A stretch of 64,000 bases of DNA from Phaeocystidibacter sp965659415 (GCA_965659415.1 CBFHVA010000004.1:62001-126000); one strand, 5' to 3'; positions 34,495-42,809 are shown, numbered from the stretch's first letter. Notes: generated from the sequence alone by a model not told the origin. A program made the numbers and translations.

Positions 34495-35328
34495 ATGGAG
34501 ATACTAAGAGAAGTTGAACAGCTTCGCAAATACAGAAATAGCACTCCCGGGAAGTGTGCTTTTGTTCCTACAATGGGAGCGCTTCATGCCGGACATCTTG
34601 CTTTGGTTCGTCAGGCCAAGCTGGAAGCGGATTTCGTCATTGTAAGCGTGTTTGTGAATCCCACTCAATTTAACCGCTCAGAGGATTTAGAGAACTACCC
34701 ACGCGATGAGCGAGGGGATGCGGCCATGCTAGAGTCGGTTGGCTGTGATGCGGTTTGGTTTCCAAGTGTTGAGGATGTGTATCCCAATGGGGCTCAATCC
34801 AATTCTTACAACTTGGGGATTATGGATGAGGTCATGGAAGGTGAGTTTCGCCCAGGGCATTTTCAGGGTGTGGCAACGGTTGTTGACCGACTTTTTAGGC
34901 TCGTTGAACCCCATATGGCCTTTTTCGGCGAAAAGGATTATCAGCAAGTAGCCGTTATTCAATCTATGGTGGCGGAATGTGGTCACGATGTGGACGTGAG
35001 GGTTCATGACACGGTCAGGGAGAAGTCGGGTTTGGCTATGTCGTCCCGCAATAGAAGGTTGTCGCCAGAACAACTCCAAAAGGCGACCGTCATATTTGAA
35101 GCCATGAATTGGATTCGAATGAACAAGGATAAGGGCACACCTATTGAATTGCTCGATTTGATGCGAACCAAAGTACAAGAAGTGGGTTTTGATTTGGAGT
35201 ACCTGGAGATTGCTGATGAACGAAGCCTAATTCCCTTGAAGGAATGGTCTGATTCGAAGTCGCCTAGAATATTCGCAGCGGCCAGTTTAGGTCCAGTTCG
35301 ATTGATTGATAATTTATCGTTGATTTAG
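34495..35328 (+). CDS. panC: Pantothenate synthetase
   Basis: Joins pantoate and beta-alanine with ATP to make pantothenate. The HIGH-like motif is PTMGALHAGHLALVRQA, the second motif is FGEKDYQQVAVIQ, and the KMSKS-equivalent is SGLAMSSRNRRLS. The length of 277 aa is standard. It is followed by panD, the beta-alanine-forming enzyme, so both branches of the last step are co-encoded; panB is not in the window. Confidence 0.96.
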   Translation: MEILREVEQLRKYRNSTPGKCAFVPTMGALHAGHLALVRQAKLEADFVIVSVFVNPTQFNRSEDLENYPRDERGDAAMLESVGCDAVWFPSVEDVYPNGAQSNSYNLGIMDEVMEGEFRPGHFQGVATVVDRLFRLVEPHMAFFGEKDYQQVAVIQSMVAECGHDVDVRVHDTVREKSGLAMSSRNRRLSPEQLQKATVIFEAMNWIRMNKDKGTPIELLDLMRTKVQEVGFDLEYLEIADERSLIPLKEWSDSKSPRIFAAASLGPVRLIDNLSLI

Positions 35329-35331
35329 CAC

Positions 35332-35339
35332 TACTTTTG
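35332..35339 (+). promoter_or_regulatory. -7 element between panC and panD
   Basis: TACTTTTG, an exact TAnnTTTG match in the 15-bp gap between the genes, ending 4 nt before the panD ATG. It could give panD and the genes after it a separate, leaderless transcript. Confidence 0.45.
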
Positions 35340-35343
35340 CGCC

Positions 35344-35697
35344 ATGTTTATTGAGGTTGTAAAGAGTAAAATTCACCGTGTTAAGGTGACGGGCGCCGAT
35401 CTGAATTATGTGGGTAGCATAACCATTGATGAAAACCTGCTGGAGGCAGCCAATTTACATGTGGGTGAGAAGGTGTCCATCGTGAACATCAATAATGGTG
35501 AGCGACTCGATACATATACCATCAAGGGTAAGCGTGGATCAGGAGAGATTACCTTGAATGGTCCTGCGGCACGCAAGGTGCAGGCGGGGGATGTGATTAT
35601 TATTATTGCCTACGCTATGATGACGCCCGAAGAGGCGGATAATTTCAAGCCTTCTATTATCTTCCCGAACGAAGAGACAAATCAACTGATCGGATAA
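35344..35697 (+). CDS. panD: Aspartate 1-decarboxylase
   Basis: Makes beta-alanine from aspartate using a pyruvoyl group formed by self-cleavage. The cleavage site is Gly24-Ser25 in NYVGSITID, exactly where it occurs in the E. coli enzyme. NGERLDTYTIKGKRGSG and LNGPAARKVQAGDVIIIIAYA complete the double-psi barrel. The length of 117 aa is standard. Confidence 0.96.
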   Translation: MFIEVVKSKIHRVKVTGADLNYVGSITIDENLLEAANLHVGEKVSIVNINNGERLDTYTIKGKRGSGEITLNGPAARKVQAGDVIIIIAYAMMTPEEADNFKPSIIFPNEETNQLIG

Positions 35698-36687
35698 GTG
35701 AAGCCCATCTATAAGAACATACTGAAGTACACCCTTTTCGTGGGATTGGCAGCACTTCTTTTGTTCTTGGCCTTTAATGAGACAGATCCCGCTAAGTTGT
35801 GGGAGGATCTTTCCAATGCACATTACGGTTGGGTGCTACTTTCAGCTACCATGGGTTACGCGGCTATTATTTCGCGTGGAATTCGCTGGAATTTACTCCT
35901 TGAACCGCTCGATTATAAGCCGAAAGTCTGGAATAGCATCAACTCAGTTTCGGTGCTTTATTTTGTAAACCTAGCCTTACCTCGCGCTGGAGAGTTAGCG
36001 AGATGTACGTCCTTGAATCAAGTTGAGGATATTCCAGTCAATAAGTTGTTTGGGACCGTTATTCTCGAGCGAACGGTTGACTTCGTATTCCTGATCATCG
36101 TGTTCTTAATCTCAATGATTTTGAACTTTGATTATCTGGAGCAGCTTTTGAATCTCACTTCCCAGAATTCGGAAACCGGAGAGCCTTCTTATACGCTTTA
36201 CTATTTGGGTGGGGCAGTTATTCTTGTGGTCATCTTATACTTCGCCTTTAGAACTCGAATCCAGGCCATGCCTTTCTTTGCGAAGATTCGGGATTTCTAC
36301 ACGGGTCTTAAGGAAGGATTTAAAGCGGTCTTCAAAATGAAACGACAAGGAGCTTTTTGGTTCCATACCGTTTTTATTTGGGTGAACTACTTCCTAATGG
36401 TATATGTGTGCTTCTTCGCAATGGAAGAAACGGCACACTTGACCGTCGCGGACGGATTCTTTGTGATGGTTGCCGCGAGTTTGGGGATTGTCGTTCCAGT
36501 ACCTGGAGGTATTGGTGCCTATCATTACCTGGTAAGCCTAGCCATGGTAGTCCTCGGACTCACGAAAGATGCAGGCTTAGCCTTCGCGACCATTGTACAC
36601 AGCGGGCAAACATTAATGTTGCTTGGAACAGGCGCTATGGCCATGCTCTTTTTGTACCTTGAGCGTCGTCGAAAGTCGAAAGCCTGA
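35698..36687 (+). CDS. Flippase-like membrane protein (LPG synthase TM/UPF0104 family)
   Basis: A 329-aa polytopic membrane protein. The family marks are ISRGIRWNLLLEPLDYKP, NLALPRAGELARC (conserved basic segment) and PVPGGIGAYHYLVS. This is the membrane part of lysylphosphatidylglycerol synthases and related flippases, without the aminoacyl-transfer domain. Lipid-linked substrate unknown. The GTG start directly abuts the panD stop (TAA at 35695-35697), so coupling is likely. Confidence 0.85.
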   Translation: MKPIYKNILKYTLFVGLAALLLFLAFNETDPAKLWEDLSNAHYGWVLLSATMGYAAIISRGIRWNLLLEPLDYKPKVWNSINSVSVLYFVNLALPRAGELARCTSLNQVEDIPVNKLFGTVILERTVDFVFLIIVFLISMILNFDYLEQLLNLTSQNSETGEPSYTLYYLGGAVILVVILYFAFRTRIQAMPFFAKIRDFYTGLKEGFKAVFKMKRQGAFWFHTVFIWVNYFLMVYVCFFAMEETAHLTVADGFFVMVAASLGIVVPVPGGIGAYHYLVSLAMVVLGLTKDAGLAFATIVHSGQTLMLLGTGAMAMLFLYLERRRKSKA

Positions 36688-36702
36688 TACCGTAATTCAC
36701 AA

Positions 36703-38055
36703 ATGGCGAAAGTCAAAAAAGCCTGGTTTTGTCAAAGCTGCGGAGCCCAACACAGTCAGTGGATGGGTCAATGCTCGCGTTGCAATGAGTGGAACACTTT
36801 AGTTGAAGAAGTCCTCAATAAACCGGATAAGCGTCAGGTTACCAGAGCTGCACATCCCGAGCGCAAGAATCCTACGCCCATCCGAAGCATTGCGTATGAT
36901 CAAACAAAGCGACTGGATGCAAATGATGCTGAGCTGAACAGAGTCCTCGGTGGAGGCGTAGTGCCAGGATCATTAATCTTATTGGGTGGCGAACCGGGGA
37001 TTGGGAAATCAACCCTGATGCTTCAGGTTGCCTTGCGCTCGAAGTCATCCGTGCTTTACGTATCTGGAGAGGAGTCCGACCATCAGGTTCGCATGCGTGC
37101 GGAACGCATCGGTATAGAGAATGAAGATTGTTTCGTGCTCACCGAGACGCGAACACAGAACATTTTCCAACACGCGGAGAATATGAGTCCAGGGTTGATC
37201 GTGGTAGACTCCATTCAGACCCTGCACACCGAAACCCTCGATGCCTCTCCTGGGAGTGTTTCTCAGATCCGGGAATGCGCTGCTGAATTCCTGCAGTTTG
37301 CCAAAACTACGGGCATTCCTGTGGTGCTCATTGGGCATATTACTAAGGAAGGATCTTTAGCTGGTCCAAAAGTACTTGAGCACATGGTGGATGTGGTTCT
37401 TCAGTTTGAAGGTGACCGACATCATATCTATCGCTTGCTACGGGGACAAAAAAATCGATTTGGATCCACATCAGAATTGGGGATTTACGAAATGCGCGGC
37501 GAAGGCTTGCGTGAGGTTCCGAATCCATCGGAGGTATTGTTATCGGATGGAAATGTTCAACTAAGCGGGACAGCGATAGCCGTAATGGTAGAGGGCGCAC
37601 GTCCTATGCTCGTTGAAATTCAGGCATTAGTTTCCACGGCAGTGTATGGAACTCCACAGCGTTCGTCTACGGGATTTGACGTGCGCCGGTTGAATATGCT
37701 ACTGGCTGTGCTGGAAAAGCGATGTGGATTCCGTTTGGGTGCCAAGGATGTCTTCTTAAATGTGACCGGCGGAATTAAAGTTGACGATCCCGCTATCGAT
37801 CTTGCCGTCGTAGCTGCCATACTTTCCAGTGATCAAGATTTACCCATTGCTCGGGAAATCTGTTTTGCAGGTGAAGTAGGCCTGGCCGGTGAAATCCGAC
37901 CTTCAAGCCGCGTTGATCATCGCATCAATGAAGCAGCTAAATTGGGCTTTGAGCAGATATATGTCTCACAATCGGCTCAAGCAGAAGCAAACGAAGTAAT
38001 ATCGGTCTTCAAGGTGGCCAAGGTGGAAGACCTAGTAAGGAATCTATTCGGATAA
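36703..38055 (+). CDS. radA: DNA repair protein RadA (Sms)
   Basis: A RecA-like ATPase that migrates branches in recombination intermediates. It has the N-terminal zinc finger (CQSCGAQHSQWMGQCSRC), Walker A GEPGIGKST, the RadA-specific KNRFG motif (LLRGQKNRFGSTSE) and a C-terminal Lon-like domain (DVFLNVTGGIKVDDPAIDLAVVAAIL, GEVGLAGEIRP). The length of 450 aa is standard. Fifteen bp after the flippase gene; it ends 2 bp from the convergent CD225 gene. Confidence 0.97.
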   Translation: MAKVKKAWFCQSCGAQHSQWMGQCSRCNEWNTLVEEVLNKPDKRQVTRAAHPERKNPTPIRSIAYDQTKRLDANDAELNRVLGGGVVPGSLILLGGEPGIGKSTLMLQVALRSKSSVLYVSGEESDHQVRMRAERIGIENEDCFVLTETRTQNIFQHAENMSPGLIVVDSIQTLHTETLDASPGSVSQIRECAAEFLQFAKTTGIPVVLIGHITKEGSLAGPKVLEHMVDVVLQFEGDRHHIYRLLRGQKNRFGSTSELGIYEMRGEGLREVPNPSEVLLSDGNVQLSGTAIAVMVEGARPMLVEIQALVSTAVYGTPQRSSTGFDVRRLNMLLAVLEKRCGFRLGAKDVFLNVTGGIKVDDPAIDLAVVAAILSSDQDLPIAREICFAGEVGLAGEIRPSSRVDHRINEAAKLGFEQIYVSQSAQAEANEVISVFKVAKVEDLVRNLFG

Positions 38056-38057
38056 AA

Positions 38058-38351
38058 TCAATCGATCTGAGACAAACCCTCCAGGCCGATGGTGAAGAGT
38101 ATAAATCCGAAATAGCCGATAATTATCACGAATCCGAGAATGGTGCCAATCCAAAAGAACAGTCGAGCCATTCGATTTTGTTCAGCCGCCTTTACCGGAT
38201 TTACTTGTCTGTTGGAATTTGCCATCGCAGCGTAAACAATGCTCACAATTCCAGTTATCTGACAACAGAACAGAGTGGAAATGATAGCCCAAGGCAACCA
38301 ATTGGTTTTAAGCTCTGGATACTGTTGATTGATGTCGATGGGATCGTTCAT
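38058..38351 (-). CDS. CD225/dispanin family membrane protein
   Basis: A 97-aa protein with two membrane helices. The first has the dispanin signature WAIISTLFCCQITGIVSIVYAAM, with adjacent cysteines and the following NSNRQV loop. Eukaryotic relatives (IFITM) bend membranes; the bacterial role is unknown. It is the last of three small membrane-protein genes (CD225, DUF2752, CD225) packed with gaps of 2 and 20 bp. Confidence 0.85.
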   Translation of the reverse strand: MNDPIDINQQYPELKTNWLPWAIISTLFCCQITGIVSIVYAAMANSNRQVNPVKAAEQNRMARLFFWIGTILGFVIIIGYFGFILFTIGLEGLSQID

Positions 38352-38353
38352 AT

Positions 38354-38737
38354 TCAGTATAAAGGATAAAGCTCAGTGTTGCGCACAATGGTGAAGATAA
38401 GCACTAGGGCCAAAACAATCCACCCTGGTGTAGCCGACGTGTAAATCACTTTTAGCCATGTAGGTTTGGAAGGTATGAGCGAGAACAGCAGATAAGGAAT
38501 GCTTGCTACAAGCATAGCGTTCCATTCAAAGGCCTTTTCAATGTTACCATGCATGAGTTGATGTACGGCTCGTTGCGATCCGCAGCCTGGGCATTTTAGT
38601 CCGGTGCTCCACTCCACCGGGCAACGAGCAAAGGCTTCGGTACCCGCTGCGGGGTCGGTTTGATACAGCTTATACAGGTAAAAAAGAACACCGATGGCGG
38701 CCATGATATACAAGGGTATGAACCATCGGTGTTTCAT
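38354..38737 (-). CDS. DUF2752 family membrane protein
   Basis: A 127-aa protein with three membrane helices and the DUF2752 signature RCPVEWSTGLKCPGCGSQRAVHQLMHGN (the CPGCG Cys pair followed by RA and His). The Cys/His residues at the membrane face could bind metal. Function unknown. It sits between two CD225 genes, a pairing also frequent in other Bacteroidota as far as I recall. Confidence 0.85.
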   Translation of the reverse strand: MKHRWFIPLYIMAAIGVLFYLYKLYQTDPAAGTEAFARCPVEWSTGLKCPGCGSQRAVHQLMHGNIEKAFEWNAMLVASIPYLLFSLIPSKPTWLKVIYTSATPGWIVLALVLIFTIVRNTELYPLY

Positions 38738-38757
38738 TTCTTAAAAGGAAATGGAGA

Positions 38758-39039
38758 TTACATGCTTTGAGAAACTCCAGCAGCTACGCCAAGAGCCATT
38801 AGAATTCCATAGAGTACGGCTATAACAAGGCCAATAATAAACCCAAGACGCATCCATTTGCGCGCCTCTTGAGATGCTTTTTGTGCTCCTTCTACATCTC
38901 CTGCGGTGAATCGAGAATTCACGTTAGTGGCATTTATGATACCTACAATTCCAAAAGGCAAACAGCAAAAGAGGGTTACCAAAATCGATTCAACGAGATA
39001 GTTTTTAGGAGGAGTTCCTGGAGATTGAGTGTTTTCCAT
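38758..39039 (-). CDS. CD225/dispanin family membrane protein
   Basis: A 93-aa protein with two membrane helices. The signature is ESILVTLFCCLPFGIVGIINAT, then the QKASQEARKW amphipathic loop before the second helix. It is the first gene of the three-gene unit, and its upstream region is the long gene-free island. Confidence 0.85.
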   Translation of the reverse strand: MENTQSPGTPPKNYLVESILVTLFCCLPFGIVGIINATNVNSRFTAGDVEGAQKASQEARKWMRLGFIIGLVIAVLYGILMALGVAAGVSQSM

Positions 39040-39250
39040 AGCAAGCTATAATGTTTGATTTGAGGCCTGAAACTACAAATTTTCATTATCGCTTTCGCCA
39101 CTTGTAGGAAGAATGCTGCAATTTTTAAAAGGAGTTTGGCATGAGAAGCTGAATGAATGGCACGAGTGAAGAGGCGGATATTGGGACGGAGCATAATGGG
39201 ATGAGTAGGCGACTCGCTTGGGTGCGGGTATTGGCGGATTCAGGTTAGTT

Positions 39251-39315
39251 GGGTGCAGATGAGCCTGGGTTCAGTTGAGCGTAGGTGCAGATGGGCGTAG
39301 GTTTAGATGAGTGTG
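39251..39315. repeat. Four degenerate 16-17-bp tandem repeats
   Basis: Units at 39251-39266, 39267-39283, 39284-39299 and 39300-39315 follow the pattern GGGTgCAGATGAGCgTA with a few changes each. A partial fifth unit may precede them. Not in a reading frame of a supported gene. Confidence 0.6.
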
Positions 39316-39326
39316 AGAGGAGGTAA

Positions 39327-39537
39327 GCTGCCCGGGGCCAGCGCCCGCTGCCCCAGCATAAAGTTCATAAGCAACCAACAACTAACCGTTGATCAGGCGG
39401 ATACAATCGCGAAATAGTTGTTGTTTGATTCTGAGTAAGATCGACAACATTTTGAGTACGGTGAATGGCGAGTTTGATCGCCGATAGATACTAACTTGAG
39501 AACGGGGACAGGGGTGCTGGCCCCGGGGGCATCCAGC
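39327..39537. repeat. Nested inverted repeat, about 210 bp
   Basis: Outer arms: GCTGCCCGGGGCCAGCGCCC (start 39327) and the approximate reverse complement within 39504-39537, with a perfect 12-bp core CCCGGGGCCAGC (39331-39342) against GCTGGCCCCGGG (39516-39527). Inner arms: CAACCAACAACTA (39372-39384) against TAGTTGTTGTTTG (39415-39427), 12 of 13 paired. The DNA or RNA could fold into a two-level stem. Confidence 0.65.
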
Positions 39538-39803
39538 CGCCTTTCAATTTTAAAACAAGATGCTCCTGTTTAAGTCTTCGAACCTAATAAACCGTTTGAC
39601 CTCCCTTCATCACACGACCTATGAAAAGTGGAAGTTTGGTTAAATTCTGAATTCAACACTCCATTGATGAAGCCTAGAACTTGCAATAATGACCCTTCAG
39701 AATTGGAACAGCCCGGAATGTTTGGGGGAGGGGCGGTTGTGCGTAAAATTAGCTGAAGAGCGGTGCTCGGCTATTGAATAGCCTTGATGAATGTGGTAAA
39801 CAG

Positions 39804-39823
39804 CGAATAGGAATTCCTATTCG
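39804..39823. repeat. Perfect 20-bp palindrome across the pth stop codon
   Basis: CGAATAGGAATTCCTATTCG reads the same on both strands. It covers the pth stop (TAG, minus strand, 39819-39817). No T-run follows, so it is not a typical terminator; it may be a protein-binding site or a 3' stabilising structure. Confidence 0.7.
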
Positions 39824-40383
39824 TTCCCGTTGAACTGATTCATGGTAGTCTGCGGACCCGCCAACGCAAAGCTTTTAATGGCTTCTGCGGCTTTTTTGAT
39901 CCGCGGTTGCAGTTGGGTCCATTCTTCTTCAGTCCACTGACCTAGCACAAAATCGACTTGCTGACCTTTGGAGAATTCATTGCCGATTCCAAAACGAAGA
40001 CGTGGATAGTCAGCCCGCCCTAAGAGCTGTTGTATGCTCTTCAGTCCATTGTGTCCACCATCGGAACCCTTCATTTTGATTCGGATAGCCCCAAGCGGAA
40101 GGGCTAGTTCGTCGACCACCATTAGAACGCGGTCAATCGAAACCTTTTCTTGTTCCATCCAATAGCGAACCGCCTTACCGCTGAGGTTCATGTATGTGTT
40201 GGGTTTTACGAGAATAAGCTCGCGACCTTTGATCCGAACCCTCGCGACATCAGCGTACCGTTCAGATGAAAAAGAAGAGGTGTCGGACGCCATAGCATCC
40301 AACACCTCGAAACCAATGTTGTGACGAGTGCGGTGGTAATCCGCACCCGGATTTCCTAAACCGAAGATCAAAAACTTCTTCAA
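39817..40383 (-). CDS. pth: Peptidyl-tRNA hydrolase
   Basis: Releases peptides from peptidyl-tRNA dropped by ribosomes. The core GLGNPGADYHRTRHNIGFEVLD has the catalytic His, and KPNTYMNLSGKAVRYWM and GSDGGHNGLKSIQ are the other conserved blocks. The length of 188 aa is standard. It is the last gene of prs-rplY-pth, a common arrangement in bacteria. Confidence 0.96.
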   Translation of the reverse strand: MKKFLIFGLGNPGADYHRTRHNIGFEVLDAMASDTSSFSSERYADVARVRIKGRELILVKPNTYMNLSGKAVRYWMEQEKVSIDRVLMVVDELALPLGAIRIKMKGSDGGHNGLKSIQQLLGRADYPRLRFGIGNEFSKGQQVDFVLGQWTEEEWTQLQPRIKKAAEAIKSFALAGPQTTMNQFNGNE

Positions 40384-40406
40384 AGCTGACCTCCTTTAGG
40401 AATGAA

Positions 40407-41033
40407 TTATTCTGCTGAAGCTTCTTCTGCAGCCGCTTCGGCTCCTTCGCCTTCAGCGCCTTCTTCGTCTTCTTCCTCTTCGTCAACAGCGTTACGAGCT
40501 GTTTTGATGGTAACGATTACTGCGTTTTCGGCATTGAGGATGCTAAACTTGTTGGCATTCACTTCTGAAACGCGAATAGCCTGACCAATACGAAGTTCGC
40601 TGATGTCCAAGTCGATGCTCGCAGGAATGTCTTGTGGAAGTGCATTCACTTTGAGGTAACGCAAGAAATGCTTCAACTTACCACCGTTACGAACGCCTCG
40701 GGCGTTACCGTTCAAACGAACTGGAGCGTTTACGGTTACTGGCTTGCCATCTACCAACTCGATAAAGTCGATGTGCTTGATATTGTCTGTTACCGGATCA
40801 AACTGGATGTCTTGAACAACGGCCTCAACCGTTTTTTCACCTAGTTCGATTTTCGCGATGTATACATTTGATGTGTATACGAGATCGCGGAAGCTCAAAG
40901 TAGGAGCTGAGAAGTGAATTGATTCTTCTCCTCCATAAACCACACATGGAACTTGGCCCTCACGGCGAAGCTGCTTTGCGTATTTTGATCCAAGATCGGT
41001 ACGTACCGATCCTTTGATAGCGATTGACTCCAT
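40407..41033 (-). CDS. rplY: 50S ribosomal protein L25/general stress protein Ctc
   Basis: Binds 5S rRNA. At 208 aa it is the long TL5/Ctc form with an N-terminal L25 domain (AIKGSVRTDLGSKYAKQLRREGQVPCVVYGG) and a C-terminal TL5 domain. The tail (about residues 185-208) is an acidic, alanine-rich extension. It lies between prs and pth. Confidence 0.95.
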   Translation of the reverse strand: MESIAIKGSVRTDLGSKYAKQLRREGQVPCVVYGGEESIHFSAPTLSFRDLVYTSNVYIAKIELGEKTVEAVVQDIQFDPVTDNIKHIDFIELVDGKPVTVNAPVRLNGNARGVRNGGKLKHFLRYLKVNALPQDIPASIDLDISELRIGQAIRVSEVNANKFSILNAENAVIVTIKTARNAVDEEEEDEEGAEGEGAEAAAEEASAE

Positions 41034-41059
41034 TACTACTATCTATTAAGATTCCCTGA

Positions 41060-41992
41060 TTACATTATAAAGTGTCCGCTGATCGACTCGTGGTTGTGCA
41101 CTTTCTTCATCACTGAAGCAAAGATTTCAGCCACGCTGAGCACGCGGATTTTATCGCTTTTCTGACGACCTGGAAGTGTATCAGTAATAACCAATTCTTC
41201 CAACGCAGAGTTTTCTATTCTTTCGTAAGCATTGCCTGAAAGCACGCCATGTGTGCAATATGCGCGCACACTCTTTGCGCCTTTCTCCATCAACATGTCT
41301 GCAGCCTTTGTCAAGGTTCCAGCCGTGTCAACCATATCGTCAAGCAACACTACATTTCGGTCCTTTACGTCGCCGATCACGGTCATTTTATCAATGACAT
41401 TTGCCTTCTTACGCTGCTTGTAACAAATCACCACTTCTGCACCTAGCTTGTTGCCGTATGCATTGGCACGCTTTGAACCACCCATATCAGGTGAAGCAAT
41501 CGTGAGGTTTTCCAGATTTAAAGCCTCTATATCTGGCAAGAACAAGCTACTTGAGAACAAGTGATCAACCGGAACTTCAAAGAAGCCCTGAATTTGATCT
41601 GCATGCAAGTCCATCGTCATGATGCGAGTGGCGCCGGCAGCCATCAATACATTGGCAGCCAACTTGGCCCCAATCGGAACACGCGGCTTATCCTTGCGGT
41701 CTTGTCTAGCCAATCCGAAGTAAGGAATTACTGCCGTAATGTGCTTTGCAGATGCGCGCTTTGCAGCGTCGATCATCTGAAGAAGCTCCAACAAATTATC
41801 GGCAGGGGGGTTCGTTGACTGCACCAAGAATACGCGCCCACCACGTACCGTTTCCTCAAACGACGGAACAAATTCACCATCACTAAATTCAGTGATTTGA
41901 ACCTTTCCGAGAGGTCGGCCGTAAGCAGCAGCGATTTTCTCTGCTAGCACCTTAGAACTGCGTCCTGCAAAAATTTTAGCTGTTGGTTCCAT
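41060..41992 (-). CDS. prs: Ribose-phosphate pyrophosphokinase
   Basis: Makes PRPP from ribose-5-phosphate and ATP, feeding purine, pyrimidine, His and Trp synthesis. The flexible ATP loop has YFGLARQDRKDKPRVPI, the PRPP loop is VVLLDDMVDTAGTLTKAA, and DLHADQIQGFFEVPVDHL is the class I signature. The length of 310 aa is standard. A TACATTTG element lies 56 nt upstream. Confidence 0.97.
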   Translation of the reverse strand: MEPTAKIFAGRSSKVLAEKIAAAYGRPLGKVQITEFSDGEFVPSFEETVRGGRVFLVQSTNPPADNLLELLQMIDAAKRASAKHITAVIPYFGLARQDRKDKPRVPIGAKLAANVLMAAGATRIMTMDLHADQIQGFFEVPVDHLFSSSLFLPDIEALNLENLTIASPDMGGSKRANAYGNKLGAEVVICYKQRKKANVIDKMTVIGDVKDRNVVLLDDMVDTAGTLTKAADMLMEKGAKSVRAYCTHGVLSGNAYERIENSALEELVITDTLPGRQKSDKIRVLSVAEIFASVMKKVHNHESISGHFIM

Positions 41993-42048
41993 TCTTCAAC
42001 TTTAATCCTTTGAAACTCTAGTGCTTCCACACTTGCGTAAAAGGGCTG

Positions 42049-42056
42049 CAAATGTA
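42049..42056 (-). promoter_or_regulatory. -7 element of prs-rplY-pth
   Basis: TACATTTG on the minus strand, an exact TAnnTTTG match 56 nt before the prs ATG. Confidence 0.5.
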
Positions 42057-42118
42057 ATAAACTTTGGTAGAAAGAAGGGCAGTGTTTGAACTAATCCATA
42101 ATTTTTTTCTAAAAGGTC

Positions 42119-42150
42119 TTGGACAACGCATCTTCTTTGTCGTAGTTTTG
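42119..42150 (+). promoter_or_regulatory. Promoter of tRNA-Leu
   Basis: TAGTTTTG (42143-42150) fits TAnnTTTG and ends 11 nt before the tRNA. TTG at 42119-42121 is a reasonable -33 element with 21 bp between. Confidence 0.55.
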
Positions 42151-42161
42151 CCGCCTCACCA

Positions 42162-42245
42162 GCCCAGGTGGCGGAATTGGTAGACGCGCACGACTCAAAC
42201 TCGTGTACCACTGGTGTGCGGGTTCGACTCCCGCCCTGGGCACCA
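42162..42245 (+). tRNA. tRNA-Leu (anticodon CAA)
   Basis: Acceptor GCCCAGG (42162-42168) pairs with CCTGGGC (42235-42241), then A and an encoded CCA. The anticodon stem CACGA/TCGTG encloses CTCAAAC, giving anticodon CAA for UUG codons. A long variable arm (TACCACTGGTGTG region) fits the class II tRNA-Leu, and the T-loop GGTTCGACTCC is canonical. Confidence 0.97.
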
Positions 42246-42280
42246 AAAAACCCGAGAATTTCATGTTTTCGGGTTTTTTT
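42246..42280 (+). terminator. Terminator after tRNA-Leu
   Basis: AAAAAACCCGA directly after the CCA end pairs with TCGGGTTTTTTT (42269-42280). Classic rho-independent form, able to work on both strands. Confidence 0.85.
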
Positions 42281-42380
42281 ATGCATGTCCTTTTCCTGAG
42301 CAGAAAGCATTCGTCATAAACCTTAACTTTGGACGTTCTGCTCGTGAGCTGATTTTCCAATTCACATTCAATATCGCGTG

Positions 42381-42809
42381 ATGACAGCAAAACAGAAAAA
42401 GTACGACAGTGCTTATCTACGAATGGCTCAGGAATGGGCCAAGCTTTCATATTGCAATCGTCGTCAGGTTGGAGCCCTTATTGTAAAGGATCGCATGATC
42501 ATTAGCGATGGCTACAATGGTACCCCTTCGGGTTTTGAAAACATTTGCGAGGACGATGAAGGATATACCAAATGGTACGTGCTTCATGCCGAGGCCAATG
42601 CTATAACGAAGGTAGCTTCATCCAATCATTCATGCGAAGGCGGAACGCTGTATCTCACCATGTCGCCATGCAAGGATTGCAGCAAGTTGGTGCATCAAGC
42701 TGGAATTAAACGTTTAGTGTACATAGAACGTTATAAGGACACCTCCGGTATTGAATTTTTGGAAAAGGCAGGCGTAGAAGTTTGCCAGCTGAAGCCAGAT
42801 AGCGAATGA
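42381..42809 (+). CDS. dCMP deaminase (ComEB-like)
   Basis: A zinc enzyme converting dCMP to dUMP for dTTP synthesis. HAEANAITKVA and SPCKDCSKLVHQAGI hold the zinc ligands and catalytic Glu. The N-terminus NRRQVGALIVKDRMIISDGYNGTPSGFEN and the acidic CEDDEGY insert are the dCMP-deaminase marks. The length of 142 aa is normal. Start at ATG 42381 (a GTG precedes it). Its stop overlaps the next start by 4 bp (ATGA). Confidence 0.92.
   Translation: MTAKQKKYDSAYLRMAQEWAKLSYCNRRQVGALIVKDRMIISDGYNGTPSGFENICEDDEGYTKWYVLHAEANAITKVASSNHSCEGGTLYLTMSPCKDCSKLVHQAGIKRLVYIERYKDTSGIEFLEKAGVEVCQLKPDSE

Larger units (their letters stand above)
39040..39816. other. Gene-free island of about 780 bp
   Basis: No protein-coding ORF with supporting features was found on either strand. 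It holds a degenerate tandem repeat (39251-39315), a nested inverted repeat (39327-39537), a short hairpin GGCTAT-TGA-ATAGCC (39769-39783) and a 20-bp palindrome (39804-39823). It does not contain the conserved cores of RNase P RNA or tmRNA that I could recognise. It may hold an unrecognised structured RNA or the remnant of a mobile element. Confidence 0.5.

Noticed and set aside
39195..39816. RNase P RNA, tmRNA or SRP RNA in the large gap
   Set aside because: I could not find the conserved cores of these RNAs (for example the GAGGAAAGTCC core of RNase P RNA or a tRNA-like end).
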